Assembly (NCBI RefSeq): GCF_037975245.1
Contig: NC_092569.1
Span: 8,242,501-8,306,500, forward strand
Source of the DNA: Apostichopus japonicus
Lineage: Eukaryota; Echinodermata; Holothuroidea; Aspidochirotida; Stichopodidae
Length of the DNA stretch: 64,000 bases
Direction: 5' to 3'
A program made the position numbers and the translations under genes. The notes beneath the pieces were generated by a model. It worked only from the letters and a program-made list of their open reading frames with translations. It searched no databases and had not been told where the DNA came from. Of this stretch, positions 25,573 through 39,753 are shown piece by piece (positions within the stretch are counted from its first letter, which is position 1; every line of letters starts with the position of its first letter).

Positions 25573-28500
25573 GATACAACACATTCGATTGATCGGTACC
25601 GAACATTCGATTGATCGGTACCGCACATACGATTGATCGGTAACGCACATTCGATTGATCGATATCGCACATTCGATAAATCGGTACTGCACTTTCGATT
25701 GACTGATACCGCACAATCGATTGATCGATACCGCACATTCTATTGATCGATACTGCGCTTTCGATTTATCGGTACCACGCATTCTATTGATCGGTACTGC
25801 ACATTCGACTGATAGGTACCGCACATTCGATTGATCAATGCTGCACTTTCGATTGATCGATACCGCACATTCGATTGATCGATAACGCACATTCGATTGA
25901 TCGGTAACACACATTCGATTGATCGGTACGGCACATTCGATTTTCGGTATCACAGTCGATTGATCGATACATCACATTCGATAGATCGATACTGCACATT
26001 CGATTAGTCGATAACGCACATCGATTGATCGATACCGCACATTCGATTGATCGATACTGCGCTTTCGATTTATCGGTACCGCAATTTCGATTGATCGGTA
26101 CCGCACATTCGATTGATCGATACCGCACATTCGATTGATCGATACCGCACATTCGATTGATCGGTACCGCACATTCGATTGATCGGTACCGTACATTCGA
26201 TTGATCGGTACCGAACATTCGATTGATCGATACCGCACATTTGATTTATCGGTACCGCACATTTCGATTGATCGATACTGCACTTTCGATTTATCGGTAC
26301 CGCACATTCGATTGATCGATACCGCACATTCGATTCATCGATACCGCATATTCGATTCATCGATACTGCGCTTTCGATTTATCAGTACCGCTCATTCGAT
26401 TGATCGATACCACACATTCGATTGATCGGTACGGCACATTCGATTGACAAATACCGCACATTCGATTGATCGATACGGCACATTCGATTGATCGATACGG
26501 CACATTCGACTGATCGATACCGCACTTTCAGTTGATCGATACCGCGCATTTGATTGTTCGGTACCGCACATTCGATTGATCGGTACCGCACTTTCGATTG
26601 ATCGATAACGCACATTCGATTGATCGATACCACACATTCGATTGATCGGTACGGCACATTCGATTGACAGATACCGCACATTCGATTGATCGATACGGCA
26701 CATTCGATTGATCGATACGGCACATTCGACTGATCGATACCGCACATTCTATTGATCGAAACCGCACATTCCATTGATTGATACCGCACATTCGACTGAT
26801 CGATACCGCACATTCGACTGATCGATACCGCACATTCGATTGATCGACACCTCACATTCGATTGAACGATACCGCACATTTGACTGATCGATAACGCACA
26901 TTCGATTGATCGATGTTGCACTTTCGATTGATCGATACCGCACATTCGATTGATCGATACCGCACATTCGATTGATCGATACCGCACATTCGATTGATCG
27001 ATACCGCACATTCGATTGATCGATACCTCACATTCGATTGATCGGTACCGCACATTCGACTGATCGATACCGCACATTCTATTGATCGAAACCGCACATT
27101 CGATTAATCGATACCGCACATTCAACTGATCGATACCGCACATTCGATTGATCGGTAGCGCAAATTCGATAGATCGATACCGCACATTCGATTGATCGAT
27201 GCTGCACTTTCGATTGATCGATACCGCACATTCGATTGATCGATACCGCACATTCGATTGATCGGTAACACACATCGATTAATCGGTACCGAACATCGAT
27301 TGATCGATACCGCACATTCGATTGATCGATAACGCACATTCGATTGATCGATACCGCACATTAGATTGCTCGATTCTGCGCTATCGATTGATCGATTCCG
27401 CACATTCGATTGATCGATACAACACATTCGATTGATCGGTACCGAACATTCGATTGATCGGTACCGCACATACGATTGATCGGTAACGCACATTCGATTG
27501 ATCGATATCGCACATTCGATAAATCGGTACTGCACTTTCGATTGACTGATACCGCACAATCGATTGATCGATACCGCACATTCTATTGATCGATACTGCG
27601 CTTTCGATTTATCGGTACCACGCATTCTATTGATCGGTACTGCACATTCGACTGATAGGTACCGCACATTCGATTGATCGGTAACGCACATTCGATTGAT
27701 CGATACCGCATATTCGATTGATCGGTACGGCATATTCGATTGATCGATACCGCACATTCGATTGATCAATGCTGCACTTTCGATTGATCGATACCGCACA
27801 TTCGATTGATCGATAACGCACATTCGATTGATCGGTAACACACATTCGATTGATCGGTACGGCACATTCGATTTTCGGTATCACAGTCGATCGATCGATA
27901 CATCACATTCGATAGATCGATACTGCACATTCGATTAGTCGATAACGCACATCGATTGATCGATACCGCACATTCGATTGATCGATACTGCGCTTTCGAT
28001 TTATCGGTACCGCAATTTCGATTGATCGGTACCGCACATTCGATTGATCGATACCGCACATTCGATTGATCGATACCGCACATTCGATTGATCGGTACCG
28101 CACATTCGATTGATCGGTACCGTACATTCGATTGATCGGTACCGAACATTCGATTGATCGATACCGCACATTTGATTTATCGGTACCGCACATTCGATTG
28201 ATCGATACTGAACTTTCGATTTATCGGTACCGCACATTCGATTGATCGATACCGCACATTCGATTCATCGATACCGCATATTCGATTCATCGATACTGCG
28301 CTTTCGATTTATCAGTACCGCTCATTCGATTGATCGATACCACACATTCGATTGATCGGTACGGCACATTCGATTGACAAATACCGCACATTCGATTGAT
28401 CGATACGGCACATTCGATTGATCGATACGGCACATTCGACTGATCGATACCGCACTTTCAGTTGATCGATACCGCGCATTTGATTGTTCGGTACCGCACA

Positions 28501-29345
28501 TTCGATTGATCGGTACCGCACTTTCGATTGATCGATAACGCACATTCGATTGATCGATACCACACATTCGATTGATCGGTACGGCACATTCGATTGACAG
28601 ATACCGCACATTCGATTGATCGATACGGCACATTCGATTGATCGATACGGCACTTTCGACTGATCGATACCGCACATTCTATTGATCGAAACCGCACATT
28701 CCATTGATTGATACCGCACATTCGACTGATCGATACCGCACATTCGACTGATCGATACCGCACATTCGATTGATCGACACCTCACATTCGATTGAACGAT
28801 ACCGCACATTTGACTGATCGATAACGCACATTCGATTGATCGATGTTGCACTTTCGATTGATCGATACCGCACATTCGATTGATCGATACCGCACATTCG
28901 ATTGATCGATACCGCACATTCGATTGATCGATACCGCACATTCGATTGATCGATACCTCACATTCGATTGATCGGTACCGCACATTCGACTGATCGATAC
29001 CGCACATTCTATTGATCGAAACCGCACATTCGATTAATCGATACCGCACATTCAACTGATCGATACCGCACATTCGATTGATCGGTAGCGCAAATTCGAT
29101 AGATCGATACCGCAAATTCGATTGATCGATGCTGCACTTTCGATTGATCGATACCGCACATTCGATTGATCGATACCGCACATTCGATTGATCGGTAACA
29201 CACATCGATTAATCGGTACCGAACATCGATTGATCGATACCGCACATTCGATTGATCGATAACGCACATTCGATTGATCGATACCGCACATTAGATTGCT
29301 CGATTCTGCGCTATCGATTGATCGATTCCGCACATTCGATTGATC
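25573..29345 (+). repeat. Tandem duplication of about 1.9 kb
   Basis: Copies are about 25,573-27,415 and 27,416-29,345. The offset is 1,843 at the start, then 1,931 after the second copy gains four monomers (near 27,680-27,770), then 1,930 after a one-base difference: the first copy has an extra T near 26,262. From 26,382 to 27,275 and 28,312 to 29,205 the copies are nearly identical. Confidence 0.85.
27887..27898 (+). other. Private 12-bp palindrome TCGATCGATCGA
   Basis: A single change just after the 19-bp unit turns CGATTGATCG into CGATCGATCG. This makes a perfect 12-bp palindrome that the sister copy at about 25,957 lacks. Similar CGATCGATCG units occur near 55,408 and 58,391. No function is claimed. 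Confidence 0.8.
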
Positions 29346-29908
29346 GATACCGCACATACGATTGATCGGTAACGCACATTCGACTGATCCATACCGCAGA
29401 TTCGATTGATTGGTACCGCACATTCGATTGATCGATACCGCACATTCGATTGATCGATACCGCACATTCGATTGATCGAAACCGCACATTCGATTGATCG
29501 ATACCGAACATTCGACTTATCGATACCACACATTCGATTGATCGATACCGCACATTCGATTGATCGATACGGCACATTCGATTGAACGATACTGCACATT
29601 TGACTGATCGATAACGCACATTCGATTGATCGATGCTGCACTTTTGATTGATCGATACCGCACATTCGATTGATCGATACCGCACATTCGATTGATCGAT
29701 ACCGCACATTCGATTGATCGGTACCGCACATTCGATTGATCGTTACCGTACATTCGATTGATCGGTAACGCACATTCGATTGATCGATACCGCACATTCG
29801 ATTGATCGGTACTGCACATTCGATTGACAAATACCGCACATTCGATTGATCGGTACCGTACATTCGATTGTTCGGTACCGCACTTTCGATTGATCGATAA
29901 CGCACATT

Positions 29909-30404
29909 CGATTGATCGGTACGGCACATTCGATTGACAAATACCGCACATTCGATTGATCGATACGGCACATTCGATTGATCGATACGGCACATTCGGC
30001 TGATCGATACTGCACATTCGATTGATCGAAACCGCACATTCGATTGATCGATACCGCACATTCGACTGATCGATACCGCACATTCGATTGATCGATACCG
30101 CACATTCGATTGATCGATACCGCACATTCGTTTGAACGATAACGCACATTCGATTGATCGATACCGCACATTCGATTGATCGGTACGGCACATTCGATTG
30201 ACAAATACCGCACATTCGATTGATCGATACGGCACATTCGATTGATCGATACGGCACATTCGGCTGATCGATACTGCACATTCGATTGATCGAAACCGCA
30301 CATTCGATTGATCGATACCGCACATTCGACTGATCGATACCGCACATTCGATTGATCGATACCGCACATTCGATTGATCGATACCGCACATTCGTTTGAA
30401 CGAT
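29909..30404 (+). repeat. 264-bp tandem duplication (12 monomers)
   Basis: A run of monomers, including one with a rare CATTCGGCTG junction (29,994 and 30,258), repeats at an offset of exactly 264 bp, which is 12 whole 22-bp units. The shared part runs from about 29,909 to 30,140 and from 30,173 to 30,404. Confidence 0.85.
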
Positions 30405-31511
30405 ACTGCACATTCGATTAGTCGATAACGCAAATCGATTGATCGGTACCGTACATTCGATTGATCGAAACCGCACATTCGATTGATAGATACCGCACAT
30501 TCGACTGATCGATACCGCACATTCGATTGATCGATACCGCACATTCGATTGATCGATGCCGCACATGCGATTGAAAGATACTGCACATTCGATTAGTCGA
30601 TAACGCAAATCGATTGATCGGTACCGCACATTCGATTGATCTGTACGGCACATTCGATTGACAAATACCGCACATTCGATTGATCGGTACCGCACATTCG
30701 ATTGTTCGGTACCGCACTTTCGATTGATCGATAACGCACATTCGATTGATCGATACCGCACATTCGATTGATCGATACCGCACATTCGAATGATCGATAC
30801 CGCATATTCGATAGATCGATACTGCGCATTCGATTAGTCGATAACGCACATCGATTGATCGATACCGCACATTCTATTGATCGATACTGCGCTTTCGATT
30901 TATCGGTACCACGCATTCTATTGATCGGTACTGCACATTCGACTGATCGGTACCGCACATTCGATTGACAAATACCGCACATTCGATTGATCGGTACCGC
31001 TCATTCGATTAATCGGTACGGCATATTCGATTGATCGATAACGCACATTCGATTAATCGATGCTGCACTTTCGATTGATCGATAACGCACATTCGATTGA
31101 TCGATACCGCACATTCGATTGATCGGAACGGCACATTCGATTAACAAATACCGCACATTCGATTAATCGATACCGCACATTCGATTGATCGATACCGCAC
31201 ATTCGATAGATCGATACTGCACATTCGATTGATCGATACCGCACATTCATTTGATCGATACCGTGCTTTCGATTGATCGATACCGCACATTCGATTGATC
31301 GATACCGCACATTCGATTGATCGATACTGCGCATTCGATTAGTCGATAACGCACATCGATTGATCGATACCGCACATTCTATTGATCGATACTGCGCTTT
31401 CGATTTATCGGTACCACGCATTCTATTGATCGGTACTGCACATTCGACTGATCGGTACCGCACATTCGATTGACAAATACCGCACATTCGATTGATCGGT
31501 ACCGCTCATTC

Positions 31512-31731
31512 GATTAATCGGTACGGCATATTCGATTGATCGATAACGCACATTCGATTGATCGATGCTGTACTTTCGATTGATCGATAACGCACATTCG
31601 ATTGATCGATACCGCACATTCGATTGATCGGTACGGCATATTCGATTGATCGATAACGCACATTCGATTGATCGATGCTGTACTTTCGATTGATCGATAA
31701 CGCACATTCGATTGATCGATACCGCACATTC
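31512..31731 (+). repeat. 110-bp tandem duplication (5 monomers)
   Basis: Five monomers, including one with the private mutation GCTGTACTTT instead of GCTGCACTTT, repeat at an offset of 110 bp (31,561 and 31,671). Both copies carry the private change, so the duplication came after it. Confidence 0.87.
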
Positions 31732-32565
31732 GATTGATCGGTACGGCACATTCGATTGACAAATACCGCACATTCGATTGATCGGTACCGCACATTCGAT
31801 TGATCGATACTGCGCATTCGATTAGTCGATAACGCACATCGATTGATCGATACCGCACATTCTATTGATCGATACTGCGCTTTCGATTTATCGGTACCAC
31901 GCATTCTATTGATCGGTACTGCACATTCGACTGATCGGTACCGCACATTCGATTGATCGGTAACGCACATTCGATTGATCGATACCGCATATTCGATTGA
32001 TCGGTACGGCATATTCGATTGATCGATACCGCACATTCGATTGATCAATGCTGCACTTTCGATTGATCGATACCGCACATTCGATTGATCGATAACGCAC
32101 ATTCGATTGATCGGTAACACACATTCGATTGATCGGTACGGCACATTCGATTTTCGGTATCACAGTCGATTGATCGATACATCACATTCGATAGATCGAT
32201 ACTGCACATTCGATTAGTCGATAACGCACATCGATTGATCGATACCGCACATTCGATTGATCGATACTGCGCTTTCGATTTATTGGTACCGCAATTTCGA
32301 TTGATCGGTACCGCACATTCGATTGATCGATACCGCACATTCGATTGATCGATACCGCACATTCGATTGATCGGTACCGCACATTCGATTGATCGGTACC
32401 GTACATTCGATTGATCGGTACCGAACATTCGATTGATCGATAACGCACATACGATTTATCGGTACCGCACATTCGATTGATCGATACTGCACTTTCGATT
32501 TATCGGTACCGCACATTCGATTGATCGATACCGCACATTCGATTCATCGATACCGCACATTCGAT

Positions 32566-33000
32566 TCATCGATACTGCGCTTTCGATTTATCAGTACCGC
32601 TCATTCGATTGATCGATACCACACATTCGATTGATCGGTACGGCACATTCGATTGACAAATACCGCACATTCGATTGATCGATACGGCACATTCGATTGA
32701 TCGATACGGCACATTCGACTGATCGATACCGCACATTCGATTGATCGATACCGCACATTCGATTGATCGAAACCGCACATTCGATTGATCGATATCGAAC
32801 ATTCGACTGATCGATACCACACATTCGATTGATCGATACCGCACATTCGATTGATCGATACGGCACATTCGATTCAACGATACTGCACATTTGACTGATC
32901 GATAACGCACATTCGATTGATCGATACCGCACCTTCGATTGATCGATACCGCACATTCGATTGATCGGTACCGCACATTCGATTGATCGATACCGCACAT
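32566..33000 (+). repeat. Four-copy module, copy 1
   Basis: This module of about 435 bp starts with an ATACTGCGC unit and a CAGTACCGCTC unit and includes ATATCGAAC and ATACCACAC monomers. It recurs at 38,179, 40,766 and 48,657. This copy is the most divergent, for example ATTCAACG near 32,875 and a type B unit where the others have ATGCTGCAC. Confidence 0.75.
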
Positions 33001-33009
33001 TCGATTGAT

Positions 33010-33473
33010 CGGTACCGCACATTCGATTGATCGTTACCGTACATTCGATTGATCGGTAACGCACATTCGATTGATCGATACCGCACATTCGATTGATCGG
33101 TACCGCACATTCGATTGATCGGTAACGCACATTCGATTGATAGATACCGCACATTTGATTGATCGGTACCGCACATTCGATTGATCGTTACCGTACATTC
33201 GATTGATCGATACCGCACATTCGATTGATCGGTACCGCACATTCGATTGATCGGTACCGCACATTCGATTGATCGATACCGCACATTCGATTGATCGGTA
33301 CCACACATTCGATTGATCGTTACCGTACATTCGATTGATCGGTAACGCACATTCGATTGATCGATACCGCACATTCGATTGATCGGTACCGCACATTCGA
33401 TTGATCGGTAACGCACATTCGATTGATAGATACCGCACATTTGATTGATCGGTACCGCACATTCGATTGATCG
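33010..33473 (+). repeat. Eight-monomer block repeated 286 bp apart
   Basis: The order beginning with a CGTTACCGTAC unit and ending with a GATAGATACC unit occurs at about 33,010-33,187 and again at 33,296-33,473. The spacing is 286 bp, or 13 whole units. A third CGTTACCGTAC unit at 33,185 lies between them. Confidence 0.8.
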
Positions 33474-35260
33474 ATAACGCACATTCGAATGATCGGTACG
33501 GCACATTCGATTGACAAATACCGCATATTCGATTGATCGGTACGGCATATTCGATTGATCGATAACGCACATTCGATTGATCGATGCTGCACTTTCGATT
33601 GATCGATACCGCACATTCGATTGATCGATAACGCACATTCGATTGATCGGTAACACACATTCGATTGATCGGTACGGCACATTCGATTTTCGGTATCACA
33701 GTCGATTGATCGATACAGCACATTCGATAGATCGATACTGCACATTCGATCAGTCGATAACGCACATCGATTGATCGATACCGCACATTCGATTGATCGA
33801 TACTGCGCTTTCGATTTATCGGTACCGCACATTCGATTGATCGGTACCGCACATTCGATTGATCGGTAACGCACATTCGATTGATCGATACCGCACATTC
33901 GATTGATCGGTACGGCACATTCGATTGACAAATACCGCACATTCGATTGATCGGTACCGCACATTCGATTGATCGATACTGCGCGTTCGATTGATCGATA
34001 CCGCACATTCGATTAATCGATACCGCACATTCGATTGATCGATACCGCATATTCGATAGATCGATACTGCGCATTCGATTAGTCGATAACGCACATCGAT
34101 TGATCGATACCGCACATTCGATTGATCGATACTGCGCTTTCGATTTATCGGTACCACGCATTCTATTGATCGGTACTGCACATTCGACTGATCGATACCG
34201 CACATTCGATTGACAAATACCGCACATTCGATTGATCGATACCGCACATTCGATTGATCGATACTGCGCTTTCGATTTATCGGTACCGCACATTCGATTG
34301 ATCGATACCGCACATTCGATTGATCGGTACCGCACATTCGATTGATCGCTAACGCACATTCGATTGATAGATACCGCACATTTGATTGATCGGTACGGCA
34401 CATTCGATTGATCGATAACGCACATTCGATTGATCGATGCTGCACTTTCGATTGATCGGTACCGCACATTCGATTGTTCGGTACCGCACTTTCGATTGAT
34501 CAATAACGCACATTCGATTGATCGATACCGCACATTCGATTGATCGGTACGGCACATTCGATTGACAAATACCGCACATTCGATTGATCGGTACCGCACA
34601 TTCGATTGATCGATACTGCGCGTTCGATTGATCGATACCGCACATTCGATTAATCGATACCGCACATTCGATTGATCGATACCGCATATTCGATAGATCG
34701 ATACTGCGCATTCGATTAGTCGATAACGCACATCGATTGATCGATACCGCACATTCGATTGATCGATACTGCGCTTTCGATTTATCGGTACCACGCATTC
34801 TATTGATCGGTACTGCACATTCGACTGATCGATACCGCACATTCGATTGACAAATACCGCACATTCGATTGATCGGTACCGCTCATTCGATTAATCGGTA
34901 CGGCATATTCGATTGATCGATAACGCACATTCGATTAATCGATGCTGCACTTTCGATTGATCGATAACGCACATTCGATTGATCGATACCGCACATTCGA
35001 TTGATCGGTACGGCACATTCGATTAACAAATACCGCACATTCGATTAATCGATACCGCACATTCGATTGATCGATACCGCACATTCGATAGATCGATACT
35101 GCACATTCGATTGATCGATACCGCACATTCGATTGATCGATACCGCACATTCGATTGATCGATACTGCGCATTCGATTAGTCGATAACGCACATCGATTG
35201 ATCGATACCGCACATTCTATTAATCGATACTGCGCTTTCGATTTATCGGTACCACGCATT

Positions 35261-35979
35261 CTATTGATCGGTACTGCACATTCGACTGATCGGTACCGCA
35301 CATTCGATAGACAAATACCGCACATTCGATTGATCGGTACCGCTCATTCGATTAATCGGTACGGCATATTCGATTGATCGATAACGCACATTCGATTGAT
35401 CGATGCTGCACTTTCGATTGATCGATAACGCACATTCGATTGATCGATACCGCACATTCGATTGATCGGTACGGCACATTCGATTGACAAATACCGCACA
35501 TTCGATTGATCGGTACCGCACATTCGATTGATCGATACTGCGCGTTCGATTGCTCGATACCGCACATTCGATTAATCGATACCGCACATTCGATTGATCG
35601 ATACCGCACATTCGATAGATCGATACTGCGCATTCGATTAGTCGATAACGCACATCGATTGATCGATACCGCACATTCTATTGATCGATACTGCGCTTTC
35701 GATTTATCGGCACCACGCATTCTATTGATCGGTACTGCACATTCGACTGATCGGTACCGCACATTCGATTGATCGGTAACGCACATTCGATTGATCGATA
35801 CCGCATATTCGATTGATCGGTACGGCATATTCGATTGATCGATACCGCACATTCGATTGATCAATGCTGCACTTTCGATTGATCGATACCGCACATTCGA
35901 TTGATCGATAACGCATATTCGATTGATCGGTAACACACATTCGATTGATCGGTACGGCACATTCGATTTTCGGTATCAC
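35261..35979 (+). repeat. Recurrent 0.72-kb module, copy 1
   Basis: The module runs from a CATTCTATTG / GACTGATCGG junction through a GACAAATACC unit and the 109-bp cassette to the 19-bp unit. It recurs at 36,816, 43,242, 47,228 and 50,188, with exact offsets confirmed by the 19-bp unit at 35,964, 37,519, 43,945, 47,931 and 50,891. Partial relatives end at the 19-bp units at 32,148 and 40,128. Confidence 0.83.
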
Positions 35980-36815
35980 AGTCGATTGATCGATACATCA
36001 CATTCGATAGATCGATACTGCACATTCGATTAGTCGATAACGCACATCGATTGATCGATACCGCACATTCGATTGATCGATACTGCGCTTTCGATTTATC
36101 GGTACCGCAATTTCGATTGATCGGTACCGCACATTCGATTGATCGGTAACGCACATTCGATTGATCGATTCTCCGCTATCGATTGATCGATACCGCACAT
36201 TCGATTGATCGGTACCGCACATTCGATTGATCGATACCGCATATTCGATAGATCGATACTGCGCATTCGATTAGTCGATAACGCACATCGATTGATCGAT
36301 ACCGCACATTCGATTGATCGATACTGCGCTTTCGATTTATCGGTACCACGCATTCTATTGATCGGTACTGCACATTCGACTGATCGATACCGCACATTCG
36401 ATTGACAAATACCGCACATTCGATTGATCGGTACCGCTCATTCGATTAATCGGTACGGCATATTCGATTGATCGATAACGCACATTCGATTAATCGATGC
36501 TGCACTTTCGATTGATCGATAACGCACATTCGATTGATCGATACCGCACATTCGATTGATCGGTACGGCACATTCGATTAACAAATACCGCACATTCGAT
36601 TAATCGATACCGCACATTCGATTGATCGATACCGCACATTCGATAGATCGATACTGCACATTCGATTGATCGATACCGCACATTCGATTGATCGATACCG
36701 CACATTCGATTGATCGATACTGCGCATTCGATTAGTCGATAACGCACATCGATTGATCGATACCGCACATTCTATTAATCGATACTGCGCTTTCGATTTA
36801 TCGGTACCACGCATT

Positions 36816-37534
36816 CTATTGATCGGTACTGCACATTCGACTGATCGGTACCGCACATTCGATAGACAAATACCGCACATTCGATTGATCGGTACCGCTC
36901 ATTCGATTAATCGGTACGGCATATTCGATTGATCGATAACGCACATTCGATTGATCGATGCTGCACTTTCGATTGATCGATAACGCACATTCGATTGATC
37001 GATACCGCACATTCGATTGATCGGTACGGCACATTCGATTGACAAATACCGCACATTCGATTGATCGGTACCGCACATTCGATTGATCGATACTGCGCGT
37101 TCGATTGCTCGATACCGCACATTCGATTAATCGATACCGCACATTCGATTGATCGATACCGCACATTCGATAGATCGATACTGCGCATTCGATTAGTCGA
37201 TAACGCACATCGATTGATCGATACCGCACATTCTATTGATCGATACTGCGCTTTCGATTTATCGGCACCACGCATTCTATTGATCGGTACTGCACATTCG
37301 ACTGATCGGTACCGCACATTCGATTGATCGGTAACGCACATTCGATTGATCGATACCGCATATTCGATTGATCGGTACGGCATATTCGATTGATCGATAC
37401 CGCACATTCGATTGATCAATGCTGCACTTTCGATTGATCGATACCGCACATTCGATTGATCGATAACGCATATTCGATTGATCGGTAACACACATTCGAT
37501 TGATCGGTACGGCACATTCGATTTTCGGTATCAC
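36816..37534 (+). repeat. Recurrent 0.72-kb module, copy 2
   Basis: This copy lies at offset 1,555 from copy 1, as part of the 1,555-bp tandem duplication. I saw no difference from copy 1. Confidence 0.83.
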
Positions 37535-38178
37535 AGTCGATTGATCGATACATCACATTCGATAGATCGATACTGCACATTCGATTAGTCGATAACGCAC
37601 ATCGATTGATCGATACCGCACATTCGATTGATCGATACTGCGCTTTCGATTTATCGGTACCGCAATTTCGATTGATCGGTACCGCACATTCGATTGATCG
37701 GTAACGCACATTCGATTGATCGATTCTCCGCTATCGATTGATCGATACCGCACATTCGATTGATCGGTACCGCACATTCGATTTATCGGTAACGCACATT
37801 CGATTGATAGATACCGCACATTTGATTGATCGGTACGGCACATTCGATTGATCGATAACGCACATTCGATTGATCGATGCTGCACTTTCGATTGATCGAT
37901 AACGCACATTCGATTGATCGATACCGCACATTCGATTGATCGGTACGGCACATTCGATTGATCGATACCGCACATACGATTTATCGGTACCGCACATTCG
38001 ATTGATCGGTACCGCACATTCGATTAATCGGTAACGCACATTCTATTGATCGGTACCGCATATTCGATTGATCGGTACCGCACATTCGATTGATCGATAC
38101 TGCACTTTCGATTTATCGGTACCGCACATTCGATTGATCGATACCGCACATTCGATTCATCGATACAACACATTCGAT

Positions 38179-38613
38179 TCATCGATACTGCGCTTTCGAT
38201 TTATCAGTACCGCTCATTCGATTGATCGATACCACACATTCGATTGATCGGTACGGCACATTCGATTGACAAATACCGCACATTCGATTGATCGATACGG
38301 CACATTCGATTGATCGATACGGCACATTCGACTGATCGATACCGCACATTCGATTGATCGATACCGCACATTCGATTGATCGAAACCGCACATTCGATTG
38401 ATCGATATCGAACATTAGACTGATCGATACCACACATTCGATTGATCGATACCGCACATTCGATTGATCGATACGGCACATTCGATTGAACGATACTGCA
38501 CATTTGACTGATCGATAACGCACATTCGATTGATCGATGCTGCACTTTCGATTGATCGATACCGCACATTCGATTGATCGATACCGCACATTCGATTGAT
38601 CGATACCGCACAT
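38179..38613 (+). repeat. Four-copy module, copy 2
   Basis: This matches 40,766-41,200 (offset 2,587) and 48,657-49,091 (offset 10,478) closely. It has one private unit, ATACAACAC near 38,166, just upstream. Confidence 0.8.
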
Positions 38614-38636
38614 TCGATTGATCGGTACCGCACATT

Positions 38637-38988
38637 CAATTCATCGTTACCGTATATTCGATTGATCGGTAACGCACATTCGATTGATCGGTACCGCACA
38701 TTCGATTGATCGATTCTGCGCTATCGATTGATCGATACCGCACATTCGATTGATCGGTACCGCACATTCGATTGATCGATACCGCACATTCGATTGATCG
38801 GTACCGCACATTCAATTCATCGTTACCGTATATTCGATTGATCGGTAACGCACATTCGATTGATCGGTACCGCACATTCGATTGATCGATTCTGCGCTAT
38901 CGATTGATCGATACCGCACATTCGATTGATCGGTACCGCACATTCGATTGATCGGTAACGCACATTCGATTGATAGATACCGCACATT
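38637..38988 (+). repeat. 176-bp duplication marked by CAATTCATCG
   Basis: A rare pair of units starting CAATTCATCGTTACCGTA occurs at 38,637 and again at 38,813, 176 bp (8 units) apart. The same landmark is at 41,224, 41,466 and 41,642 (spacings 242 and 176 bp, i.e. 11 and 8 units) and once at 49,115. Copy number at this locus is therefore 2, 3 and 1 in three related modules. Confidence 0.82.
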
Positions 38989-39753
38989 TGATTGATCGGT
39001 ACCGCACATTCGATTGATCGATAACGCACATTCGATTGATCGATGCTGCACTTTCGATTGATCGGTACCGCACATTCGATTGTTCGGTACCGCACTTTCG
39101 ATTGATCGATAACGCACATTCGATTGATCGATACCGCACATTCGATTGATCGGTACGGCACATTCGATTGACAAATACCGCATATTCGATTGATCGGTAC
39201 GGCATATTCGATTGATCGATAACGCACATTCGATTGATCGATGCTGCACTTTCGATTGATCGATACCGCACATTCGATTGATCGATAACGCACATTCGAT
39301 TGATCGGTAACACACATTCGATTGATCGGTACGGCACATTCGATTTTCGGTATCACAGTCGATTGATCGATACAGCACATTCGATAGATCGATACTGCAC
39401 ATTCGATTAGTCGATAACGCACATCGATTGATCGATACCGCACATTCGATTGATCGAAACTGCGCTTTCGATTTATCGGTACCGCACATTCGATTGATCG
39501 GTACCGCACATTCGATTGATCGGTAACGCACATTCGATTGATCGGTACCGCACATTCGATTGATCGATTCTGCGCTATCGATTGATCGATACCGCACATT
39601 CGATTGATCGGTACCGCACATTCGATTGATCGGTAACGCACATTCGATTGATAGATACTGCGCTTTCGATTTATCGGTACCACGCATTCTATTGATCGGT
39701 ACTGCACATTCGACTGATCGGTACCGCACATTCGATTGACAAATACCGCACAT
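38812..39753 (+). repeat. Module of about 0.95 kb, copy 1 of 3
   Basis: This module includes the 19-bp unit at 39,341. It matches about 41,641-42,600 at offset 2,829, and 49,114-49,833 at 10,302 changing to 10,104 after the loss of nine monomers (198 bp) in the third copy. Confidence 0.78.

Larger units (their letters stand above)
34672..37781 (+). repeat. 1,555-bp tandem duplication
   Basis: Copies are about 34,672-36,226 and 36,227-37,781. Every landmark I compared falls at an offset of exactly 1,555 with no base difference seen (34,935/36,490, 35,352/36,907, 35,964/37,519). The length is 71 monomers less seven bases, consistent with the 21- and 19-bp units inside. The lack of differences suggests a very young event or an assembly duplication. 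Confidence 0.87.
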
